From the NCBI GenBank assembly GCA_001768155.1, contig MENC01000181.1:1-5179 (forward strand): 5,179 nucleotides of DNA. Reading direction: 5' to 3'. How positions within the stretch are numbered: the stretch's first letter is position 1; each line of letters begins with the position of its first letter. The translations under genes were made by a program, and so were the position numbers. Shown one piece after another: positions 1 to 5,179 of the stretch. This DNA comes from Bacteroidetes bacterium GWA2_30_7 (GTDB taxonomy: Bacteria > Bacteroidota > Bacteroidia > Bacteroidales > GWF2-33-38). The notes beneath the pieces are model-generated. The model was not told the DNA's origin, searched no databases, and saw only the letters and a program-made list of their open reading frames with translations.

Positions 1-904
1 AACAGGACAGAAAGTTACAGGAGTTGGAATTAGGGAATGTTTTTTAAAGCTGAAACCTCATTACGATAAAGCAAAATATTGTGGATTAGCTAGCTCAATC
101 AAAAATTGTGGAGTTGGAAACGGAATGCCCGATTATAGCGATGCAATTATAGAAATTGTTTCAGCTCAAAAAGTTGTAATTCATCACGGCTGGACAGAGA
201 TGGGACAGGGAGTTCATAACATGGCATTGCAATCGCTGTGCGAAGAAACCGGAATTAAACCCGAATTTATTGACGTAGTAGTTGATACTAAAGCTGGTAT
301 AAAAACAGGAATGACTACATCATCTCGTGGAACAACATTATTGGCAAATGCAGTTATTGATGCCTCTAAAGCTATGAAAGAAGATTTAAAAACAAAAAAA
401 CTTGCTGATTTGGTTGGGAAGCAATATAAAGGTCGCTGGATTTGCGACTGGACAACAAAACCAGGCGACCCAAAAGTTAAAGAGCATATTACACATTATT
501 CTTATGGCTATGCAGCTCAATTAGTTGTGCTTGACGATAAGGGTGAAATTGATACGGTTTATGCCGCACACGATGCTGGTAAAATTATGAATCAAATGCT
601 TTTTGAAGGCCAAATAGAAGGTGCTGTACACATGGGCGTAGGCTATGCACTTACCGAAGATTTGCCATTGAAAGATGGTCGTCCAATAAGCACTAAATTA
701 AGAGATTGCGGAGTTTTAAGAGCTAAAGATACTCCAAATGTAGTAGTTTATGGAGTAGAAGTTAAAGACCCTGTTGGTCCTTATGGTGCAAAAGGAATTG
801 GCGAAATAGGAATGATTCCTACCGCTGCGGCTATTGCAAATGCTTTATATGCTTATTCTGGCGAAAGAAAATATAATTTACCGTTGAAAAGGAAGAAAAT
901 GTAA
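1..904 (+). CDS. Molybdenum hydroxylase, molybdopterin-binding subunit/domain (xanthine dehydrogenase / aldehyde oxidoreductase family), C-terminal part
   Basis: The frame is open from base 2, so the gene starts left of the window; 300 residues are visible. The ATG at 125 is internal, because conserved family sequence (a GVG-rich stretch, then a CGLASSIKNCGVGNG segment) precedes it. Family members hydroxylate purines or aldehydes at a molybdenum-pterin centre in the cytoplasm. Visible motifs are the EMGQG cofactor loop (visible residues about 66-70), the TTSSRGT segment about 40 residues later, and near the C-terminus GPYGAKGIGEIG, whose Glu (visible residue about 268) matches the catalytic base of the family, followed by PTAAAIANAL. 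The style resembles the so-called selenium-dependent XDH-like branch, but the substrate cannot be read from this. Whether an iron-sulfur domain is fused upstream is not visible. The next gene begins one base after the stop. The family is secure, the substrate is not. Confidence 0.9.
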   Translation, partial: TGQKVTGVGIRECFLKLKPHYDKAKYCGLASSIKNCGVGNGMPDYSDAIIEIVSAQKVVIHHGWTEMGQGVHNMALQSLCEETGIKPEFIDVVVDTKAGIKTGMTTSSRGTTLLANAVIDASKAMKEDLKTKKLADLVGKQYKGRWICDWTTKPGDPKVKEHITHYSYGYAAQLVVLDDKGEIDTVYAAHDAGKIMNQMLFEGQIEGAVHMGVGYALTEDLPLKDGRPISTKLRDCGVLRAKDTPNVVVYGVEVKDPVGPYGAKGIGEIGMIPTAAAIANALYAYSGERKYNLPLKRKKM

Positions 905-905
905 T

Positions 906-1745
906 ATGACAAAAGAAACTGCTATAAAATTATTTAACGCTCAAAAAATCCGCACTCATTGGGATGATAAAAATGAGAAATGGTATTTTTCGATTGTTGA
1001 TATTATTGGAGTTTTAACTGAGAGTGTTGATTCTCATGCTTATTGGCGTAAGTTGAAACAACGATTAAAAGAAGAGGGAAATGAAACCGTGACGAATTGT
1101 CACGCTTTGAAAATGCTAGCAGCAGATGGAAAGAATAGACTTACCGATGTTGCTGATACAGAGCAACTATTCCGGCTTATTCAATCAGTTCCTTCTCCAA
1201 AAGCAGAACCATTTAAGATTTGGCTTGCAAGAGTTGGAAGCGAAAGAATTGATGAAATTGAAGACCCTGAAAAAGGGATTGACCGTTTAATGGAAACTTA
1301 TTTAAGTAAAGGTTATTCAAAAGAATGGATAAATCAACGTTTAAAAAGTATTGAAGTTCGAAAAGAACTGACTGATGAATGGGAAAATCGAGGAATTCAA
1401 AAGGGGCAGGAGTTTGCAATTTTAACTGATGAAATTACAAAAGCGTGGAGTGGCTTTTCTACAAAAGAATACAAGGTTTTTAAAGACCTAAAAAAAGAGA
1501 ATCTTAGAGACCACATGACAAATCTTGAATTAGTTTTAAATATGCTTGCAGAAGCCACAACATCGGAAATTTCAAAAGAAAAGAATCCTAAAACCTTTGA
1601 AGATAGTAGAGTAATTGCAAAACAAGGTGGTACAATTGCAGGAAATACAAGAAGAGAAATTGAAGAAAAAACTGGAAAAAAAGTAATCAGTAAGCAGAAT
1701 GCTAAACAATTAACAAATAAACAAATTAATAAACTTGGGAATTAA
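906..1745 (+). CDS. Bro-N domain protein with DinD-like C-terminal half (phage antirepressor-like)
   Basis: A complete 279-residue protein. Residues about 8-112 form a Bro-N domain, the DNA-binding module of phage antirepressors: FNAQKIRTHWDDKNEKWYFS, then the VTNCHALKMLAADGK and TDVADTEQLFRLIQSVPSPKAEPF segments typical of the bacterial Bro-N family. Residues about 160-262 resemble the C-terminal half of E. coli DinD, which is SOS-induced and reported to inhibit RecA: an EFAILTDEITKAW segment, LKKENLRDHMTNLEL, and a late GGTIAGNTRREIE segment. No signal peptide or membrane segment is seen. The start is the first in-frame ATG, one base after the upstream stop; a purine-rich AGGA at 890-893 could serve as a weak ribosome site about 12 nt upstream. 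Such genes often stand alone in Bacteroidota chromosomes, so this is not evidence of a prophage. A regulatory or DNA-damage role is inference; the family call is firm. Confidence 0.85.
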   Translation: MTKETAIKLFNAQKIRTHWDDKNEKWYFSIVDIIGVLTESVDSHAYWRKLKQRLKEEGNETVTNCHALKMLAADGKNRLTDVADTEQLFRLIQSVPSPKAEPFKIWLARVGSERIDEIEDPEKGIDRLMETYLSKGYSKEWINQRLKSIEVRKELTDEWENRGIQKGQEFAILTDEITKAWSGFSTKEYKVFKDLKKENLRDHMTNLELVLNMLAEATTSEISKEKNPKTFEDSRVIAKQGGTIAGNTRREIEEKTGKKVISKQNAKQLTNKQINKLGN

Positions 1746-1747
1746 AT

Positions 1748-1798
1748 GTCATTTCGAGAACCTCAATGACCAATGGTGTCTGAGGCTCTCGAAGACAC
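1748..1798. repeat. REP-like inverted pair (BIME-like palindromic element)
   Basis: Two 24-nt units (1748-1771 on the minus strand and 1775-1798 on the plus strand) face away from each other across a 3-nt spacer AAT. In its own orientation each reads GGT, then a variable 5' arm, GAG, a 3-nt loop, CTC, an unpaired GA, and the 3' arm. In unit 2 the arms are GTGTCT (1776-1781) and AGACAC (1793-1798); in unit 1 they are GTCATT and AATGAC (1765-1770 and 1748-1753). The arms differ between units but pair within each one. The cores also pair with each other (1755-1765 against 1781-1791, one mismatch), so one large hairpin is an alternative. The core resembles the TGAGCxxGTCGAAG palindromes scattered through many bacterial genomes. 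It starts just after the stop of the Bro-N gene. Copy number elsewhere cannot be seen here. Confidence 0.65.
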
Positions 1799-1822
1799 AC
1801 CTTAACATCAAACATTCTTAAT

Positions 1823-2371
1823 ATGAAAGATTTAACAAAAGGAAGCCGAATCGAACATTCACGTTATGGTGAAGGTATAATAAGTAAAGTAAACCTTACA
1901 ACCTATGAAATATTTTTTGAAAGAGGTGGTAAGGTCGAAATTTTAAAATCAAGTCCCGATTTGGAAATACTTGAAATGGAAAATGAAACCGAAAGTAGCA
2001 ATTCAGAAAGCAATGGTTTTGATATGAATCAATTTGAGGAAATTTTAAGCTATGCACTTGATAAATACGGACTTTTACAGGAAGTTGTACCATTGGGCGA
2101 AAAATGGCTCGGCGGAACAATGATTTTAAAACCTGCAAATCCGGCGATGCAATCTAAAGAAATTCCAATAGATACTTTTTTTCATAAAATTGTAATGTTG
2201 CGTGACAGACTTCGTGTTTTAGAACAAAATATTAACAGCCACGCAAAACTTACTGATGAAGAAAAAGTGAACTTACAACAGTATATTTCAAGAATTTATG
2301 GAAGTTTAACCACTTTCAATATTTTATTCAAAAATAAAGACCATAATTTTGTTGGAACAGGTGGAAATTGA
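1823..2371 (+). CDS. Hypothetical protein: UvrD/PcrA-tail-like Tudor domain plus conserved C-terminal domain of unknown function
   Basis: A complete 182-residue, probably cytosolic protein with no signal peptide or membrane segment. Residues about 5-50 (KGSRIEHSRYGEGIISKV, then YEIFFERGGKVEIL) match the pattern GxxVxHxxFGxGxV...F..G of the small Tudor-like domain at the C-terminus of UvrD/PcrA helicases, which in those proteins contacts RNA polymerase. A Glu/Ser/Asn-rich linker follows (about 52-66). The C-terminal domain (about 67-175) contains the segments WLGGTMILKPANP, KEIPIDTFFHKIVMLRDRLRVLE and LTDEEKVNLQQYISRIYGSLTTFNILF. This looks like a conserved Bacteroidota domain without an assigned role, and parts of it are strongly helical. 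The ATG at 1823 is the first in-frame start and has no clear Shine-Dalgarno. The stop codon lies inside a strong terminator hairpin. A nucleic-acid or polymerase-binding role would be an inference from the Tudor-like fold only. Confidence 0.7.
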   Translation: MKDLTKGSRIEHSRYGEGIISKVNLTTYEIFFERGGKVEILKSSPDLEILEMENETESSNSESNGFDMNQFEEILSYALDKYGLLQEVVPLGEKWLGGTMILKPANPAMQSKEIPIDTFFHKIVMLRDRLRVLEQNINSHAKLTDEEKVNLQQYISRIYGSLTTFNILFKNKDHNFVGTGGN

Positions 2372-2409
2372 CCTTCAAGCGTCTGCAAGACCTTGAAGAG
2401 TCAATTTTT
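2365..2409 (+). terminator. Strong intrinsic terminator overlapping the stop codon
   Basis: A nearly uninterrupted stem of 19 base pairs: AAATTGAC (2365-2372) pairs with GTCAATTT (2400-2407), CTTCAAG (2373-2379) with CTTGAAG (2392-2398), and GTCT (2381-2384) with AGAC (2388-2391) around the loop GCA. The only interruptions are single unpaired bases C2380 and A2399. A T-run (2405-2409) overlaps and extends the 3' arm. The 5' arm includes the TGA stop (2369-2371) of the preceding gene. The structure should end transcription of that gene before the thioredoxin-like gene. Its inner palindromic design also suits an interspersed repeat, which cannot be tested here. Confidence 0.8.
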
Positions 2410-2492
2410 CAACGATAAATAAAAATTAAAAATTAACAATAGAACATTTGAACATTAGAATAATGAATAAAGAACGACATCAAACCTCAAAC

Positions 2493-2978
2493 ATGAAACT
2501 AATAACAATCCTATTATTTCTGACAATTGCTCAACTATCTTTCAGCCAAGCACCCAAAATATACGACCCAACAGCAGATGCAAAACTTGCTCTAAAAAAA
2601 GCAGTTAGCGATGCCGATTCACTAACAAAGCATGTGCTTGTTATGATTGGAGGAAATTGGTGTCCGTGGTGCTTAAAAATAAACAAGTTTTTATTCGAAG
2701 ACGAAGTTTTGGATTCAATTGTGAAGGCAAATTATATTGTTGTGAAAGTTAATTACAGCAAAGAAAATATGAATCTTGATGTGCTGAAATCACTGGATTT
2801 TCCACAACGATTTGGTTTTCCGGTTATGGTTATTTTAAATAATAAAGGTGCAAGAATTCACACTCAGGATTCCGGATTTTTAGAATCAGATGAAACTTAT
2901 GACAGAAAAAAAATGACTTTATTTTTGAATAATTGGTCGTTTCATGCTTTGATGCCTGAGAATTATGTGAAGAAGTAG
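2493..2978 (+). CDS. Exported thioredoxin-fold protein with CPWC active site
   Basis: A 161-residue protein. I place the start at the ATG at 2493 because it is followed directly by a signal peptide (MKLITILLFLTIAQLSFSQ) with probable cleavage between Q19 and A20. Upstream in-frame starts (TTG 2448, ATG 2463) would put a polar stretch of 10 to 15 residues before the signal. There is no lipobox cysteine, so a soluble periplasmic protein is expected. The mature part has a thioredoxin fold: helix about 31-45, strand HVLVMIGGNW, active site W56-C57-P58-W59-C60, strand YIVVKVNYS, and FGFPVMVIL with the likely cis-proline P110. The C-terminus (NNWSFHALMPENY) fits short thioredoxin_7/DUF255-like family members. 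Likely role: thiol-disulfide reduction or isomerisation in the periplasm; the partner is unknown. Transcription from its own promoter is expected because a terminator precedes it, but I could not identify the promoter. Confidence 0.85.
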   Translation: MKLITILLFLTIAQLSFSQAPKIYDPTADAKLALKKAVSDADSLTKHVLVMIGGNWCPWCLKINKFLFEDEVLDSIVKANYIVVKVNYSKENMNLDVLKSLDFPQRFGFPVMVILNNKGARIHTQDSGFLESDETYDRKKMTLFLNNWSFHALMPENYVKK

Positions 2979-3037
2979 AAAGTTTTTAACTCATTTAAAA
3001 ATATTAGCAGTTTGGGCTTATTTTACGTCTTAAATAT

Positions 3038-3628
3038 TTATGATGTTTGAATATTCCATTCAAAACTGTTACAATTCAATATTAATTTTTCCAATTCCTT
3101 TATTTCTTCTATTGATTTGTCTGTCATAATGTAAACTCCAAATTTTATATTGTCAATCGAATTAATTAATGAATTCAAATGGCAATTAGTTGCTTGCCCG
3201 TCTATAAAACAATTTTTTGGATGAATTTTACCGTAACCTAGATTAATTCGTTTATTAAAATTGTCGGTACAACGCCCAATATATTTTATTTTTTCATTCT
3301 TTATGAAGCAATACAATCCTTTATCATTTAAATTATCGTTTATTTTAAACTCACAAAATTTATTGTCTCCATATTTGTTAAGAAAGCGCAAATAATTAAT
3401 GTCGTTGGCTTCTTTTAAAAATTTTAAAAAATGTCCCATTTTTTTGTCAAGATGGCTTTGATATTTGTTTGCAAGTAATGATTTTAAACGAGAATATTTG
3501 GGATGCTCAAAAGTTTCTATAAGTGTCTTGTTGTTTTTGTTGCAAAAAACTGATGAAATGTTCCGAGATAAAAATGTCAAAGGAATATTTTTAAATTCAA
3601 TAGTTCTATCAATTATTTTCAAATTCAT
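3038..3628 (-). CDS. GIY-YIG nuclease with a ~100-residue N-terminal extension
   Basis: A complete 196-residue protein. The C-terminal half is a GIY-YIG endonuclease domain: G104-L105-Y106 (GIY position), Y116-I117-G118-R119 (YIG position), R127, a KELEKLIL helix whose E180 fits the metal-binding Glu, and W191-N192 as the terminal Asn. The full catalytic set is therefore present, and the enzyme is expected to cut DNA with a divalent metal. Between these lies an insert with a GQATNCHLNSLI segment, which I recall from stand-alone GIY-YIG proteins in Bacteria. The N-terminal ~100 residues (basic, helical, containing KYSRLKSLLANKYQSHLDKK) are not recognised and may hold the specificity determinant. 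It is the last gene of the apparent minus-strand operon, starting 60 bp after the glycosylase-like gene, and is AT-rich. Alternative roles include a restriction-like or homing-type nuclease; the nuclease fold is well supported, the target is not. Confidence 0.8.
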   Translation of the reverse strand: MNLKIIDRTIEFKNIPLTFLSRNISSVFCNKNNKTLIETFEHPKYSRLKSLLANKYQSHLDKKMGHFLKFLKEANDINYLRFLNKYGDNKFCEFKINDNLNDKGLYCFIKNEKIKYIGRCTDNFNKRINLGYGKIHPKNCFIDGQATNCHLNSLINSIDNIKFGVYIMTDKSIEEIKELEKLILNCNSFEWNIQTS

Positions 3629-3688
3629 TTTTTTTCTATCCCAAATTCAAGCACCTAATGCAAGTTTAAATCATTAGAACTAATTCAA

Positions 3689-4312
3689 TTAAATCTTTAA
3701 TATTTTGCCAAAAGTAAATAAGAACATTTCAAGCTCATCTGGCTTACAATTTATATTAACAGATACATCATTCATTATTTTTAAATAGTCTTCATATTTA
3801 TTCAATACTGTCTCATATTTAATATCTTTCAAATCTTTAAACTCATCAAAGCGATTTGCATTTAATGTATCAATAATTTTTTGGTCAAGTATAAGAGTCT
3901 GTATATTATTAACTTTTACATTTAAAAAATATAGAAACTTTGTCATTGTAGATGTTCCTAATCCACTTGTTATTATTTTCATATCTTTTTTAATAATTTC
4001 TATAGATATGTTATTCTTTTTATAGCGTTTTAATGCATCACAAAAAACAATGAAATGTTTGTCCCCTATAAAATTTTCAATATTTTTTCCTCTCCCTTTT
4101 GTTGGATAGCCCCACATTAATGTTTTTAAAATTAATGTTTCAATATCATTTTCATTAAAAATATCCTTTCTGCTAATAATAATATCCTGTTCATTAAAGA
4201 TGTTATTAATTTTTTTATTTTCAAATTTATTCCAGTTTCGCCATTTAATGTCAAATGCCTGATAATCAACAGGCATTGCTTTTATTAAGTTTTTAAATTC
4301 AGATATTTTCAT
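3689..4312 (-). CDS. Helix-hairpin-helix protein, OGG / HhH-GPD DNA glycosylase-like
   Basis: A complete 207-residue protein. The region 115-145 reads as a helix-hairpin-helix (TSGLGTSTMTKFLYFL) followed by NIQTLILDQKIIDTLN. The order HhH, then a hydrophobic strand ending in Asp (D143), is the signature of the HhH-GPD glycosylase superfamily, where this Asp activates the N-glycosidic bond. Upstream, ILKTLMWGYPTKGRGKNIENF could form the earlier helices, and the C-terminal ELEMFLFTFGK resembles the closing helix of small OGG-fold proteins known from bacterial conflict systems, including type IV CBASS accessory genes. The position matching the OGG1 catalytic Lys (two residues after the hairpin GxG) is S121, which argues for a monofunctional enzyme if it is active. 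The gene begins 8 bp after the DUF6508-like gene, so the two are probably co-transcribed. The fold call is by motif and moderately sure; the substrate base is unknown. Confidence 0.55.
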   Translation of the reverse strand: MKISEFKNLIKAMPVDYQAFDIKWRNWNKFENKKINNIFNEQDIIISRKDIFNENDIETLILKTLMWGYPTKGRGKNIENFIGDKHFIVFCDALKRYKKNNISIEIIKKDMKIITSGLGTSTMTKFLYFLNVKVNNIQTLILDQKIIDTLNANRFDEFKDLKDIKYETVLNKYEDYLKIMNDVSVNINCKPDELEMFLFTFGKILKI

Positions 4313-4320
4313 AAATTATT

Positions 4321-4746
4321 TTATTTATTTGATATTTTAAATTCTAATGCTTTAATAATTTTGAATATTGTTCCATTTTGTAAATTATGAACTAAAAAGC
4401 CATCATTAAACCTATCATTTCGAATAATTAAAGTAAATAGTTTACATAAGGTTTCAATTTCAAGGCAATTATAATCTAATTCCTTATTGTTAATTATTTC
4501 CTTGCCTTCAATCCAATTAGTCCAGTCAAATTTTGGAGCAATATTAAGTTCTTTCACTATGTTAAAAAGTCGAATTGTAATATCTGCCCAAGCAAAATAT
4601 GGCATTTGCAAATCACCATTGGGTAATTTATCTCCTCCTTTAAATTCTCCGAATTTTTTAGTAGATTTAATTTCGTCTTTTAAATCAAACAGTTTATTCC
4701 AATCGCTTTTGGTTAATTTATTAATATGTAATAGAAAGTCTTGCAT
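4321..4746 (-). CDS. DUF6508-like protein
   Basis: A complete 141-residue protein, the first gene of the apparent minus-strand operon. It matches the pattern I recall for DUF6508: a KFGEFKGGD segment (residues 31-39), NGDLQMPYFAWADITIRLFN (43-62), the FDW..W motif (73-78), and the C-terminal LCKLFTLIIRNDRFNDGFL (100-118), followed by a helix ending the protein (NGTIFKIIKAL). No catalytic motif, signal peptide or membrane segment is seen, and no biochemical role is known to me for this family. It ends 8 bp before the glycosylase-like gene, so the two are likely made together. The ATG at 4746 has no clear Shine-Dalgarno. The 131-bp gap to holA probably holds the operon promoter, but no convincing -7/-33 pair was found. 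GC is very low (for example 9 of 60 bases in 4321-4380). Confidence 0.65.
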   Translation of the reverse strand: MQDFLLHINKLTKSDWNKLFDLKDEIKSTKKFGEFKGGDKLPNGDLQMPYFAWADITIRLFNIVKELNIAPKFDWTNWIEGKEIINNKELDYNCLEIETLCKLFTLIIRNDRFNDGFLVHNLQNGTIFKIIKALEFKISNK

Positions 4747-4840
4747 ATATTTATGTTTATGTAAACTTAATGAAAAAAGTGCAAAAGTGCTGTACTAAAG
4801 TTAGATTTTATTAACAAAATTCTAATTGGGTTAACTGATT

Positions 4841-4877
4841 TTTGTCATTGTAATTTGCTTGATTTACAATTAACAAA
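4841..4877 (-). other. AT-rich stem-loop directly after holA
   Basis: ATTGTAA (4847-4853) pairs with TTACAAT (4864-4870) around a 10-nt loop, and the flanking TTTGT (4841-4845) pairs with ACAAA (4873-4877) across a small internal loop. The structure begins immediately after the holA stop codon on the minus strand. There is no T-run on the minus strand and almost no GC in the stem, so it is a weak terminator candidate at best. It could instead protect the holA transcript 3' end, or be chance in AT-rich DNA. Confidence 0.35.
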
Positions 4878-5179
4878 TTACAAATACAATATCTTAAAAA
4901 CCAATTCCTTCAAAAGCTGACCATCTGATGCTGAAACATTGTCAACACCTTTGCCTTTTAAATCGTATTCACGTATTAATGAGATAATTCTAACAGTTTT
5001 TTGCAAAGGATAAAATCGGGCATATTCTATATAAGAACTTGCAATAAAAGGAGGCACCATAAGTGTCGAAGCAATTGAATTTTGCGAACGGTCTTTAAGC
5101 GAATGAAATCGTAATATTTTTTCAAAAAACTGAAAAAGAGCCATATTGATTATTATAAATGGATAAGTCTTTTCGTTGT
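4878..5179 (-). CDS. holA: DNA polymerase III subunit delta (HolA), C-terminal end
   Basis: The frame is open to the right edge of the window, so the gene starts beyond it; about 99 residues are visible. The ATG at 5144 is internal, since the in-frame codons to its right give NEKTYPFIIIN, which continues the domain. The visible protein is the C-terminal collar domain of the clamp-loader delta subunit: LFQFFEKILRFHSL, then MVPPFIASSYIEYARFYPL, VRIISLIREYDLKGKGVD, and the terminal DGQLLKELVFKIL, a pattern typical of Bacteroidota HolA. In the clamp loader, delta opens the beta sliding clamp so that it can be loaded on primed DNA. GC is clearly higher here (25 of 60 in 5041-5100) than in the cassette downstream. 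It shares its strand with that cassette and could contribute read-through transcription. The identification is by C-terminal pattern only. Confidence 0.85.
   Translation of the reverse strand, partial: NEKTYPFIIINMALFQFFEKILRFHSLKDRSQNSIASTLMVPPFIASSYIEYARFYPLQKTVRIISLIREYDLKGKGVDNVSASDGQLLKELVFKILYL

Noticed and set aside
1088..1104. Perfect inverted repeat CGTGAC-gaatt-GTCACG as an operator
   Set aside because: It encodes the conserved TVTNCH stretch of the Bro-N family, so protein conservation explains it, and it sits deep inside the gene.
1213..1419. Open frame of 68 codons on the minus strand
   Set aside because: It lies wholly inside the well-supported Bro-N/DinD-like gene and its translation shows no family pattern.
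906..1745. Prophage or phage remnant because of the antirepressor-like gene
   Set aside because: No integrase, structural, lysis or att-like sequence is nearby, and Bro-N/DinD-like genes commonly occur alone in Bacteroidota.
1896..2138. Open frame of 80 codons on the minus strand
   Set aside because: Antisense to the Tudor-like protein gene, with no recognisable motif.
2448..2492. Upstream TTG/ATG starts for the thioredoxin-like gene
   Set aside because: They would put 10 to 15 polar residues before an otherwise textbook signal peptide that starts at the ATG at 2493.
3465..3677. Open frame of 70 codons on the plus strand with a hydrophobic stretch
   Set aside because: Mostly antisense to the GIY-YIG gene; the hydrophobicity is what T-rich antisense DNA produces by chance.
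3655..3677. CTAATG/CATTAG inverted repeat between the glycosylase-like and GIY-YIG genes as a terminator
   Set aside because: Only 6 bp, mostly A/T, with an 11-nt loop and no T-run; it does not argue against co-transcription of the two genes.
4487..4798. Open frame of 103 codons on the plus strand
   Set aside because: Mostly antisense to the DUF6508-like gene, which has family motifs; this frame has none.
4762..4803. Bacteroidota -7 promoter candidates on the minus strand (TAAGTTTA at 4762-4769, TAACTTTA at 4796-4803)
   Set aside because: The nearest TTTG boxes lie only 11-12 nt upstream instead of about 19-20, and such words are expected by chance in DNA this AT-rich.

Overview
The window looks like a chromosomal segment from an AT-rich member of the Bacteroidota. 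Evidence for this: no clear Shine-Dalgarno sequences ahead of most starts, a secreted protein whose signal peptide ends in a Bacteroidota-style FSQ|A junction, and protein families (Bro-N/DinD-like, a Tudor-like/unknown-domain protein, a Bacteroidota-type HolA C-terminus) that I associate with this phylum. This is recognition by eye, not a database result. There are eight protein-coding genes, two of them cut by the window ends. I found no tRNA, rRNA, CRISPR array or transposase.

Left part, plus strand (1-2978). The window opens inside the molybdopterin-binding domain of a xanthine dehydrogenase/aldehyde oxidoreductase-type molybdenum hydroxylase. One base after its stop begins a Bro-N protein with a DinD-like C-terminal half (906-1745). 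Directly behind that stop is a compact REP-like inverted pair (1748-1798), two 24-nt hairpin units separated by 3 nt. Next come a 182-residue protein with a UvrD/PcrA-tail-like Tudor domain fused to a domain of unknown function (1823-2371), a strong intrinsic terminator that contains its stop codon (2365-2409), and an exported thioredoxin-fold protein with a CPWC active site (2493-2978).

Right part, minus strand (3038-5179). Three consecutive genes, read right to left, form an apparent operon: a DUF6508-like protein (4321-4746), a helix-hairpin-helix protein resembling OGG/HhH-GPD DNA glycosylases (3689-4312), and a GIY-YIG nuclease (3038-3628). This block is visibly more AT-rich than its flanks. 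It lies downstream of the 3' end of holA, the DNA polymerase III delta subunit gene, which runs off the right edge.

The most interesting object is this three-gene cassette. A base-excising glycosylase, a nuclease and an uncharacterised partner, in AT-rich DNA beside a housekeeping gene, look like a candidate DNA-targeting defence or DNA-processing module. The protein-fold assignments have moderate to good support. The joint function is inference.
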